Of a stretch of DNA of 64,000 nt, positions 26,600 to 34,748 are shown piece by piece (position 1 is the stretch's first letter; every line of letters begins with the position of its first letter). The notes under the pieces are model-generated. The model worked only from the letters and a program-made list of their open reading frames with translations, was not told the origin of the DNA and did not search any database. Source of the stretch: an uncultured Lachnospiraceae bacterium (GTDB lineage Bacteria > Bacillota > Clostridia > Lachnospirales > Lachnospiraceae); NCBI GenBank assembly GCA_902787715.1, contig CADAHQ010000002.1, forward strand, positions 401,173 to 465,172. Reading direction: 5' to 3'. The position numbers were made by a program, and so were the translations under genes.

Positions 26600-27562
26600 A
26601 TGTCGTATTCAGAGGAATTGAAGGCGGAACTTCTTTCGAAGGTGCCGGGCGCCGGACACTGTGTCCTCGCGGAGCTTGCGGGGATGATGTGCTGCGGCGG
26701 AGCGGTGGAATGCGGGGAAGACGGAACGGTTTCCCTTGTATTTTCCACGGAAAAAGAAAATATTGCAAAAAAGTGCTTTACTTTTCTGAAAAAGTCCTTT
26801 AATATGAACATTGTTGTGGGGAAGCATTCTGCCGTGTCCCGCAGGAATACAAGCTATTCCGTGCGCGTAAACGGGGAGCGGGAGGTGTTTCGCTGCACAG
26901 AGGAGATGGGCTTTGCGTTGTGCGGCGTTTGGAACCGTGCGGAGCGGATGCCCCTTGCGGAAGTTCCCTGCAGTCTTCCGGAGAAACCGTGTTGTGTGCG
27001 AAGCTTCGTGCGCGGCGCGTTTTTGATGGGCGGTGCAATGAACGACCCGAATAAATCGTATCATTATGAAATTGCCGTGCCGTCGGCGTCTGTCGGAGAT
27101 CTTCTGATGCAGGCGCTTGCGCGATTCGATTGCGAGCCGAAATTATGGGAGCGGCGAGGATCGATTGCGGTGTATCTGAAGGATGCCGCGCAGATTGCGG
27201 ATGCCCTGACAGTGATGGGGGCGACGGCAGCGCGCGTGCGGTTCGAGGATATCCGGGTGGTGCGGAGTAAACGCGGCGAGGTCCAGCGGAAGGTAAACTG
27301 CGAAGTTTCCAACTTAGCGAAGACATCGCGTGCGGCCAGTAAACAGATAGAAGCCATCGGGCTGATCGAACAGACCATGGGGCTTGCGGCCCTGCCTGAG
27401 GAGCTTCGGGAGATGGCGCAGCTGCGGAAGGAACTGCCGGACGCATCGCTGCAGGAGCTGGGGGCGAACACGGAGCCGCCGATCGGACGGTCCGGCGTGA
27501 ACCACCGGTTGCAAAAACTATTGAGTATTGCCGAGGGGTTACGGTTGAAAGAAGGAGGTTGA
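26600..27562 (+). CDS. whiA: DNA-binding protein WhiA
   Basis: A 320-residue protein combining an N-terminal LAGLIDADG-like fold (AELAGMMCCGGAVEC; FVRGAFLMGGAMNDPNKSYHYEI) with a C-terminal HTH (LPEELREMAQLRKELPDASLQELG; IGRSGVNHRLQKLLSIA). WhiA controls sporulation and cell division in actinomycetes and has cell-division and chromosome roles in Bacillus. In many Firmicutes it follows rapZ and yvcK; here it directly follows murB, 16 bp away, and both of those genes are absent. Four bases separate it from the HPr-like gene. Confidence 0.95.
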   Translation: MSYSEELKAELLSKVPGAGHCVLAELAGMMCCGGAVECGEDGTVSLVFSTEKENIAKKCFTFLKKSFNMNIVVGKHSAVSRRNTSYSVRVNGEREVFRCTEEMGFALCGVWNRAERMPLAEVPCSLPEKPCCVRSFVRGAFLMGGAMNDPNKSYHYEIAVPSASVGDLLMQALARFDCEPKLWERRGSIAVYLKDAAQIADALTVMGATAARVRFEDIRVVRSKRGEVQRKVNCEVSNLAKTSRAASKQIEAIGLIEQTMGLAALPEELREMAQLRKELPDASLQELGANTEPPIGRSGVNHRLQKLLSIAEGLRLKEGG

Positions 27563-27566
27563 GTCA

Positions 27567-27821
27567 ATGATTTCTAAGGACGTGACAGTAAACATTCCCA
27601 ACGGTTTCGGAGGAAGACCGGTAGCCCTGCTTGTTCAGGTAGCCAGCCGCTACGACAGCAGTGTGTATGTACAGTGCGATAACAAAAAGGTAAATGCGAA
27701 GAGCATCATGGGTATGATGAGCCTTGCGCTTCCCACCGGTTCGACCGTGACGGTTACGGTAAACGGTGCGGATGAGGAAGCCGCGATGAAGGATATCGAG
27801 GCCTATCTTTCCAACGAGTGA
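27567..27821 (+). CDS. HPr-family protein lacking His15 (Crh-like)
   Basis: An 84-residue HPr-fold protein. The phosphorylatable His of HPr (GLHARP or GIHARP motif) is replaced: the segment reads PNGFGGRPVALLVQVAS, so position 15 is Gly. The regulatory serine is kept exactly at Ser46 in KKVNAKSIMGMMSL. A protein with Ser46 but no His15 cannot carry phosphate in sugar transport but can be phosphorylated by HprK and act as a co-repressor with CcpA, as Crh does in Bacillus. The gene after whiA is also where crh sits in Bacillus. Start 27567 follows AAGGAGG, four bases after whiA. Confidence 0.9.
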   Translation: MISKDVTVNIPNGFGGRPVALLVQVASRYDSSVYVQCDNKKVNAKSIMGMMSLALPTGSTVTVTVNGADEEAAMKDIEAYLSNE

Positions 27822-27846
27822 TATCCGGCTTTAGCCCAATCGGCTA

Positions 27847-27875
27847 TTGACTTTTTTTGCGGAATCCGATAAACT
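27847..27875 (+). promoter_or_regulatory. Promoter of the SCIFF operon
   Basis: TTGACT at 27847-27852, 17 nt, TAAACT at 27870-27875. It lies about 30 bp before the SCIFF start codon, so the peptide has its own promoter. Confidence 0.6.
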
Positions 27876-27907
27876 GAATACAAGTCAAGATGTGACAGGA
27901 GGAACGT

Positions 27908-28060
27908 ATGAAGACAAAGCATATTAAGACCATTAAGACCCGTGATCTGTGCGAGAGCGCAAAGAAGGGCGGCTGCGGCGAGTGCCAGACTTCTTGCCAG
28001 TCCGCATGCAAGACAAGCTGCGGTATTGCAAACCAGAGATGCGAGAAGAGCAGCAAGTAA
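27908..28060 (+). CDS. scfA: SCIFF ribosomal peptide precursor
   Basis: A 50-residue precursor peptide. It opens MKTKHIKTIKTRDL and the core GGCGECQTSCQSACKTSC is the hallmark of SCIFF (six cysteines in forty-five residues), the peptide conserved across Clostridia. Here there are seven cysteines: Cys23, 26, 30, 34, 38 and 45 fit the family, and Cys15 lies in the leader side (DLCES). In characterised examples a radical SAM enzyme links a Cys sulfur to the alpha carbon of a Thr. The candidate Thr residues here are Thr28 and Thr36. Ribosome site AGGAGGA precedes the start. The maturase gene follows after a hairpin. Confidence 0.95.
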   Translation: MKTKHIKTIKTRDLCESAKKGGCGECQTSCQSACKTSCGIANQRCEKSSK

Positions 28061-28070
28061 TCAGAGAGTA

Positions 28071-28102
28071 AAAAATATCGCCCCAGAGGGCGATATTTTT
28101 TT
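28071..28102 (+). terminator. Leaky terminator between SCIFF peptide and maturase
   Basis: AAAAATATCGCCC (28071-28083) pairs perfectly with GGGCGATATTTTT (28088-28100) around a four-base loop, ending in a T run. It lies ten bases after the peptide stop and directly before the AGGAGG of the maturase. It would let the peptide be made in excess over the enzyme, as in many peptide-plus-enzyme operons. Confidence 0.85.
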
Positions 28103-28113
28103 AGGAGGATATT

Positions 28114-29442
28114 GTGATTCATCAATACAAAATGGGCGGAAGAAATATCGTCATGGACATTGCTTCCGGCTCGATTCATGAGGTCGACGACGCGACTTAC
28201 GACATGATTGAACTCTACGGAAAGGAAGACCGCGAGAGCGTTGTGAAGACCATTGCGGACCGCTATCCGGACCTCGAGGAGGGCGAAGCCGCGGAGATCT
28301 ACGACGAGCTCTCGGAGCTTGCCGCGGAGGGGAAGCTGTTCGCGGAGGACACCTTTGCGCCCATGGCGGGAGAGTTGAAGGCGAGAACCAGCGGCGTCGT
28401 GAAGGCGTTGTGCCTGCACGTGGCCCACTCCTGCAACTTAAACTGCTCCTACTGCTTCGCAAGCCAAGGCCGCTTCCACGGGGAGCGGGCGCTCATGAGC
28501 TTTGAGACCGGCAAGCGCGCCATCGATTTCCTTGTGGAAAATTCAGGCTCGCGCCGCAATCTCGAGGTGGATTTCTTCGGCGGAGAGCCTCTTCTCAACT
28601 GGGAGGTCGTGAAGCAGATTGTCGCGTATGCCAGAAGTATTGAGAAGGAGAAGGGGAAGAATTTCCGGTTCACGCTGACCACCAACGGCATGCTTGTGGA
28701 CGACGAGGTGATTGCCTTCTCAAACCGCGAGATGCACAACGTGGTGCTGAGCTTGGACGGCCGCAGGGAAGTGCACGACCGCTTCCGCAAGGACTACGCA
28801 GGCAACGGAAGCTGGGAGACGATCGTTCCGAAATTCCAGCGGTTTGTGGAAGCCCGCGGCGGGAAGAACTACTACATCCGCGGCACCTTTACCCACGCCA
28901 ATCCCGATTTCCTTGAGGATATCAAGGTGATGCTTGATCTGGGCTTTACGGAACTCAGCATGGAGCCCGTGGTGTGCGCGCCGGGGGATCCCATGGCACT
29001 CACGGAGGAGGATTTTCCGATCGTTGCGGAGCAGTACGAGAAGCTGGCGGAGCTGATGGAAGCCCGCGCGAAGGAAGGCAGACCCTTCACGTTTTATCAC
29101 TATATGATCGATCTCGAGGACGGCCCCTGCATCTACAAGAGAATCAGCGGGTGCGGTTCCGGCACGGAATATATGGCGGTGACGCCCTGGGGAGACCTCT
29201 TCCCCTGCCACCAGTTCGTCGGCGAGGAGGCCTTCAAGCTCGGGGACATCTGGAACGGCGTGACGAACACCGGGGTGCGGGAGGATTTTGCGAACTGTAA
29301 TGTATATGCCAGGGAGGAGTGCAAGGACTGCTGGGCGCGCCTCTACAACCGGCTCGGTACGAGGGGTGTACGAGTACGGCTGCAAGCTATTCCGCAAGCG
29401 CATGGAGTGTGCGATCTACTTAAAGATCGCGGAGAAGGATGA
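28114..29442 (+). CDS. scfB: SCIFF radical SAM maturase, C-terminus frameshifted
   Basis: As read, 442 residues from a GTG start five bases after AGGAGG. N-terminal residues ~1-85 are a peptide-recognition domain. The radical SAM cluster motif is CNLNCSYC, followed by EVDFFGGEPLLNWE and LTTNGML. Auxiliary-cluster residues appear in CIYKRISGCGSGTEY, LFPCHQF and CKDCWARLY. Right after CWARLY the frame breaks. The family continues with a CxxxC (CSGGC) segment, but here the frame runs into an unrelated tail, NRLGTRGVRVRLQ. From about 29348 a different frame reads TGSVRGVYEYGCKLFRKRM and ECAIYLKIAEKDEE, ending at 29447-29449. That stop overlaps the next start as expected for coupled genes. About 35 nt seem missing, including the CxxxC. 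As written the enzyme lacks cluster ligands and may be inactive, unless this is a sequence error. Confidence 0.9.
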   Translation: MIHQYKMGGRNIVMDIASGSIHEVDDATYDMIELYGKEDRESVVKTIADRYPDLEEGEAAEIYDELSELAAEGKLFAEDTFAPMAGELKARTSGVVKALCLHVAHSCNLNCSYCFASQGRFHGERALMSFETGKRAIDFLVENSGSRRNLEVDFFGGEPLLNWEVVKQIVAYARSIEKEKGKNFRFTLTTNGMLVDDEVIAFSNREMHNVVLSLDGRREVHDRFRKDYAGNGSWETIVPKFQRFVEARGGKNYYIRGTFTHANPDFLEDIKVMLDLGFTELSMEPVVCAPGDPMALTEEDFPIVAEQYEKLAELMEARAKEGRPFTFYHYMIDLEDGPCIYKRISGCGSGTEYMAVTPWGDLFPCHQFVGEEAFKLGDIWNGVTNTGVREDFANCNVYAREECKDCWARLYNRLGTRGVRVRLQAIPQAHGVCDLLKDRGEG

Positions 29443-29445
29443 GGA

Positions 29446-30861
29446 ATGAACACACCGATTTTTGATTTTGTAGAGAACTATATCGCGGACGTGCCGGTGC
29501 GGTTGCACATGCCGGGGCACAAGGGTATGCCCGGGCCGCTTCGCATCGAGCCCTACGACATCACGGAGATTGAAGGTGCGGACGTGCTTTCGCAGGCCTG
29601 CGGCATCATCGCGGAGAGCGAGGCCAATGCGGGCACGCTGTTCGGCTGCCGTACCCTCTACTCGACGGAAGGCTCGTCTCTTTGCATCCGCGCGATGGTG
29701 TTTCTCTTAAAGAAAATCGCTTTGCATAAGGGAAGAGAGCCCCGCATCCTAGCGACACGCAACATGCACCGCAGTTTCTTGGATGCGGTAGCGGCCCTGG
29801 ATGTGGCTGTGGACTGGATCATGCCCCGGAAGGGGGATTCCTACGAGCGGTGCGACGTGACGGGAGAGGAGCTTTCGCAGATTCTTTCGGAGTGCCGCGA
29901 GGAGGGACGGATGCCGGTTACGGTATTTGTCACAAGTCCGGACTACCTGGGGCATACGCTGGATATCGCGGCGCTTACGGACGTTTGTCACGAGCGCGGA
30001 TGCTTCCTTGCGGTTGACAACGCCCACGGCGCATATCGGAAGTTCTTAGCGGAGTCGGAGCATCCCATGGACTTCGGCGCGGACCTCTGCTGCGACTCGG
30101 CCCACAAGACGCTGCCGGTTCTTACGGGAGGCGCGTATCTGCACATCTCCCGCAACACGGACCCTTATTTTACGGAGTATGCCGGGCAGGCGATGGCGCT
30201 GTTTGCCACCACGAGCCCGTCCTATCTGATCTTGCAATCCCTCGACCTTTGCAACGCCTATCTTGCGGAGTGCGGCGGCGCCTTTGAGAAGACGGCCCGG
30301 CGCACGACGAAGCTTGCGGAGGCGCTTCGGAAGGCCGGATACCGCACCTGCGGGGAGGAGCGTTGGAAGATTACGCTCTGTGCCGGACATGGCTTCGCGG
30401 ACGGAACGATTCTGGCCGCCCACCTTCGGGAGCGGAACATTCACGTGGAATACGCGGATGCAAAGCATGTGGTTATGATGTTCGGCGTCAACACCACGGA
30501 AGGAGAATATCTCGCTGTGGAGCGGGCTCTTTCGGAGCTGGCCCAGGCAGAGGATGCGGCAAATTCTCCCGCAGAAGCCACAGGCGATTCCGATTTCGCG
30601 GCGACCGAAACCTCGGGCGACCGTGTGCCGGCACCGCTTTGCGTGCTAACGCCGGCGGAGGCCGTCTGGGCTGAGAGCGAGTACGTCGATGCATCCCATT
30701 GCATCGGCCGCGTTTTGGCGGAACCCCTTGTAACCATGCCGCCCTGTGTTCCGCTTTACATGTGCGGCGAGGTGTTAGGGGAGGACGCCGTCCCCTTTGT
30801 AAACGGCCGGGTCCGCGTCGTGAAGGAACCGATTGTGCGGAGGGGCGGAAATGGACGGTAG
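29446..30861 (+). CDS. Orn/Lys/Arg decarboxylase-family PLP enzyme
   Basis: A 471-residue fold-type I PLP enzyme of the short Gram-positive type (as YaaO/SpeA). Signature features are RLHMPGHKGM near the start, DITEIEGADVLSQACGII, and the PLP-binding Lys221 in CCDSAHKTLPVLTGGAYLH, with VDNAHGAYRKF before it. Such enzymes decarboxylate lysine, ornithine or arginine to a polyamine. The C-terminal ~100 residues are variable and hold an Ala/Glu-rich insert (residues ~365-390). Its ATG overlaps the stop of the shifted maturase frame. It overlaps the next gene by 11 bp. Substrate cannot be told from sequence. Confidence 0.88.
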   Translation: MNTPIFDFVENYIADVPVRLHMPGHKGMPGPLRIEPYDITEIEGADVLSQACGIIAESEANAGTLFGCRTLYSTEGSSLCIRAMVFLLKKIALHKGREPRILATRNMHRSFLDAVAALDVAVDWIMPRKGDSYERCDVTGEELSQILSECREEGRMPVTVFVTSPDYLGHTLDIAALTDVCHERGCFLAVDNAHGAYRKFLAESEHPMDFGADLCCDSAHKTLPVLTGGAYLHISRNTDPYFTEYAGQAMALFATTSPSYLILQSLDLCNAYLAECGGAFEKTARRTTKLAEALRKAGYRTCGEERWKITLCAGHGFADGTILAAHLRERNIHVEYADAKHVVMMFGVNTTEGEYLAVERALSELAQAEDAANSPAEATGDSDFAATETSGDRVPAPLCVLTPAEAVWAESEYVDASHCIGRVLAEPLVTMPPCVPLYMCGEVLGEDAVPFVNGRVRVVKEPIVRRGGNGR

Positions 30862-31930
30862 AATTACAGCGACAAATGCAAAACTCCTCGGAAGAACCTT
30901 CTCCTTAAACGGCACGCTGTGGCTCAGCTACTCTGCGTCGGGAGCGGAGTGGGAGTTTTTCGGAACCTCCTGCACGGTGACTCTTACGGGAGACTTCTTA
31001 AGCAGTGATGAGATTCACAGCCCGCGCTACGCCATTGAGGTGGACGGTTTGAGAATTATAGATACTACGCTTGTAGAATCAATGAAAAACACAAGCGCTG
31101 CGGCGAAGTGCGTGAAGCATATCGTCATTGCGGACGCGACGCCTGCGCACCACGTTGTGCGGGTGATTAAACTCTCGGAGAGTGCGGACTCGACCCTCGG
31201 CATCGAGGGTGTCATGTGTGACGGTGAGATGCATCCGACGGCTGCCTCGGAGCGGAAGATGGAGATCATCGGGGATTCCATCACCTGCGGATACGGCGTG
31301 GACGGAGCCCTCGGGGAAATCTACCGCACGGCCAACGAGGATGCGACGAAGGGGTATGCGTACCTAACGGCGCAGATGTTAAAGGCGGACTACAGCCTGG
31401 TGTCCTTCAGCGGCTACGGAATTGTCTCCGGGTACACGGAGACGGGAGTGCGCCGCGCGGAGTGTCTGGTGCCTCCGCTGTACGGCACCATGGGAGAGTC
31501 CTACGGGGCATTTGCCGACCGGGAGAAACCCCGGGAGATTCCGTGGGATTTTACGAAGTTCGTACCAGACGTGTGCGTATTAAACCTCGGCACCAACGAT
31601 GCCAGCTACTGCGGGGAGGATCCTGCAAGACGCAGGGAGTACATCTCCGGATACAAGGCGTTTCTTTCAACGGTCCGTGCGTGCAATCCGGTGGCGCAGC
31701 TTGTATGCGTCCTCGGAACCATGGATACGCGGCTGTGCGACGCCATGGAGACGGCGGCGTCCGAGTACCGGGAGGAGACCGGGGATTCGCGGGTTGCGAC
31801 GCTTCGGATGACGCTTCAGGACATGGAGAAGGACGGGGCCGGCGTCGACTGGCACCCGAGCGCGGTTACCCACAAGAAGGCTGCGGCGGAGCTGACCGCA
31901 TTTCTGCGGAAGCTTCTTGCGTGGGATTGA
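30851..31930 (+). CDS. SGNH esterase, carbohydrate esterase family 2 type
   Basis: A 359-residue esterase without a signal peptide. Residues ~1-125 are a beta-sandwich (LSYSASGAEWEFFGTSCTVTLTG) and ~130-358 an SGNH hydrolase, the two-domain layout of CE2 acetyl-xylan esterases. Ser143 lies in IIGDSITCGYG, a GTND block in LNLGTNDASYC, and the catalytic His335 in DWHPS. It would remove acetyl groups from sugars or oligosaccharides, here probably inside the cell. ATG 30851 is preceded by GGAGGGGCGG and lies within the end of the decarboxylase gene. Confidence 0.85.
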   Translation: MDGRITATNAKLLGRTFSLNGTLWLSYSASGAEWEFFGTSCTVTLTGDFLSSDEIHSPRYAIEVDGLRIIDTTLVESMKNTSAAAKCVKHIVIADATPAHHVVRVIKLSESADSTLGIEGVMCDGEMHPTAASERKMEIIGDSITCGYGVDGALGEIYRTANEDATKGYAYLTAQMLKADYSLVSFSGYGIVSGYTETGVRRAECLVPPLYGTMGESYGAFADREKPREIPWDFTKFVPDVCVLNLGTNDASYCGEDPARRREYISGYKAFLSTVRACNPVAQLVCVLGTMDTRLCDAMETAASEYREETGDSRVATLRMTLQDMEKDGAGVDWHPSAVTHKKAAAELTAFLRKLLAWD

Positions 31931-31938
31931 CGACAAGC

Positions 31939-31998
31939 GAAATACCGCCCCGCGACGGGCAGGAAATAGAAATACCGCCCGGCGACGGGCCGGAAACA
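31939..31998 (+). repeat. Two tandem 30-nt repeats
   Basis: A 30-nt unit starting GAAATACCGCCC and ending GGAAA occurs twice in tandem (31939-31968, 31969-31998) with few differences. Each holds a small inverted repeat GCCC...GGGC. It sits between the esterase stop and deoC; role unknown. Confidence 0.7.
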
Positions 31999-32014
31999 GG
32001 AGAGGAGAAAGAAG

Positions 32015-32701
32015 ATGGAGATTCAGGAGCTATTGAACAAGGTCGACCACACGCTGCTATCGACTACGGCAACATGGGAGGAGATTCGCGCCATCTGCGA
32101 TGACGGCATCCGCTTCCACACGGCGAGCGTGTGCATTCCGCCATGCTTTGTGAAGCAGGCGGCGAAGTACGTGAAGGGGCGCGTGCCGGTATGCACCGTC
32201 ATCGGTTTCCCCAACGGCTATCAGACATCCGCCGTCAAATGCGCCGAAGCCGCCGATGCAGTGCGTAACGGCGCGGATGAGATTGATATGGTCATCAATC
32301 TCGGCATGGTCAAGGAGGGGCGTTACGACGACATTCTCGCGGAGATCAACGCCGTGAAGAAGTCCTGCGCAGGGAAGCTTCTCAAGGTTATCATCGAGAC
32401 CTGCAAGCTCAGTGAGGTGGAGAAGCTTGCGATGTGCGATGTGGTGGCACGGTCGGATGCTGAGTTTATCAAGACATCCACCGGATTTGCCGGGGGCGGC
32501 GCGACGTTCCACGATGTGGAGCTGATGGCGCTGCATTGCAAGGGCAAGAAGGTCAAGGCGGCCGGCGGAATCCGCTCCATCGAGGATGCGGAGAGATTCA
32601 TCGAGCTCGGCGCGGAGCGCCTTGGAACCAGCAAGATTGTCAGCGAAGTCAAGTCGATGCTCAATGTGAGCAAGCACACCGACCTGAGCTTTTTTTCCTG
32701 A
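32015..32701 (+). CDS. deoC: Deoxyribose-phosphate aldolase
   Basis: A 228-residue TIM-barrel aldolase that splits 2-deoxyribose-5-phosphate into glyceraldehyde-3-phosphate and acetaldehyde. Motifs: KVDHTLLSTTATWEEI at the start, EIDMVINLGMVKEG, the Schiff-base Lys region LKVIIETCKL, the second Lys in FIKTSTGFAGGGAT, and KAAGGIRS. It is followed 22 bp later by a nucleoside phosphorylase gene, so the two make a deoxynucleoside salvage unit. Confidence 0.95.
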   Translation: MEIQELLNKVDHTLLSTTATWEEIRAICDDGIRFHTASVCIPPCFVKQAAKYVKGRVPVCTVIGFPNGYQTSAVKCAEAADAVRNGADEIDMVINLGMVKEGRYDDILAEINAVKKSCAGKLLKVIIETCKLSEVEKLAMCDVVARSDAEFIKTSTGFAGGGATFHDVELMALHCKGKKVKAAGGIRSIEDAERFIELGAERLGTSKIVSEVKSMLNVSKHTDLSFFS

Positions 32702-32723
32702 GAGAAGAGAAAGGGGTTAACGT

Positions 32724-33479
32724 ATGGGAAAGAACTATCCGACACCGCATATCGCGTGTGAGCCGAAGGATTTTGCGAAGACGGTTTTGATGCCGGGGGA
32801 TCCGCTGCGCGCGAAGTTTATCGCGGAGACATTTTTGAAGGACGCCGTCTTGGTGAACAATGTCCGGGGCATTCAGGGCTACACCGGAACCTACGAGGGC
32901 GTCCGGGTGAGCGTGATGGCCAGCGGTATGGGCATTCCGTCCATCGGTATCTACAGCCATGAGCTGTTCAATTTCTTCGGTGTGGAGAACATCATCCGCA
33001 TCGGATCGGCGGGGGCGTACAGCCCGAAGGTGAAGGTTCGCGACATCGTGATTGCTCAGGGCGCATGCTACGACAGCAATTTCGTAGGGCAGTACAATCT
33101 GCCGGGAACCTACTCCGCCATCAGCGACTATACGCTGCTTTCTACGGCTGTAGAATCAGCGAAAGAACTGAAACTTAATTACCATGTCGGAAACATCGTC
33201 TCCAGCGACCGGTTCTACGGTGACCCGGAGGCCTTCACGGATGCGGAGCAGCCGTTAGCGGCCTGGGGTAAGATGGGCGTTTTGGCGGTGGAGATGGAGG
33301 CTGCGGGATTGTTTATGAACGCGGCGCGCGCGGGGAAACGGGCGCTTGCCATCTGCACGATTTCCGACCATCTGGTGACGGGAGAGAACCTCCCCGCAGA
33401 GGCGAGACAGACCTCCTTTACGGAGATGATGGAGCTTGCGCTTTCCGTCGCGAAGAAGATGGACGGATTTACCGCGTAA
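32724..33479 (+). CDS. deoD: Purine-nucleoside phosphorylase DeoD
   Basis: A 251-residue hexameric-type purine nucleoside phosphorylase. It opens TPHIACEPKDFAKTVLMPGDPLRAK, with the phosphate site GSAGAY and the ribose and base site VEMEAAGLF; Asp in CTISDHL is the usual acid. It cleaves purine (deoxy)nucleosides with phosphate, giving the sugar phosphate that DeoC can use after a mutase step. The mutase gene is not in the window. An inverted repeat downstream may terminate it. Confidence 0.95.
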   Translation: MGKNYPTPHIACEPKDFAKTVLMPGDPLRAKFIAETFLKDAVLVNNVRGIQGYTGTYEGVRVSVMASGMGIPSIGIYSHELFNFFGVENIIRIGSAGAYSPKVKVRDIVIAQGACYDSNFVGQYNLPGTYSAISDYTLLSTAVESAKELKLNYHVGNIVSSDRFYGDPEAFTDAEQPLAAWGKMGVLAVEMEAAGLFMNAARAGKRALAICTISDHLVTGENLPAEARQTSFTEMMELALSVAKKMDGFTA

Positions 33480-33518
33480 AGGTAAAATTGTACAAAAATC
33501 GAATCGGAATTTTATACA

Positions 33519-33566
33519 TTTCGCGCCCGTTAGCTGATTGACTTTCGGGCGCGATATTGGTATCAT
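33519..33566 (+). promoter_or_regulatory. trpS promoter overlapped by an inverted repeat
   Basis: TTGACT at 33538-33543, 17 nt, TATCAT at 33561-33566. An inverted repeat (TCGCGCCCG near 33520 and CGGGCGCGA near 33547) straddles the -35 box. It may be the deoD terminator stem, although no T run follows, or an operator. There is no room for a T-box leader before trpS. Confidence 0.6.
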
Positions 33567-33613
33567 AATTTAGTTATATATTATACTAGGTGTACGATGG
33601 TCTTTGATACTGA

Positions 33614-34723
<1,110 letters not shown>

Positions 34724-34748
34724 TAACGGTTCTTCGCGGAGGTGTGAT

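Noticed and set aside
31939-31998. Start of a CRISPR array
   Set aside because: Only two 30-nt copies directly in tandem with no spacers.
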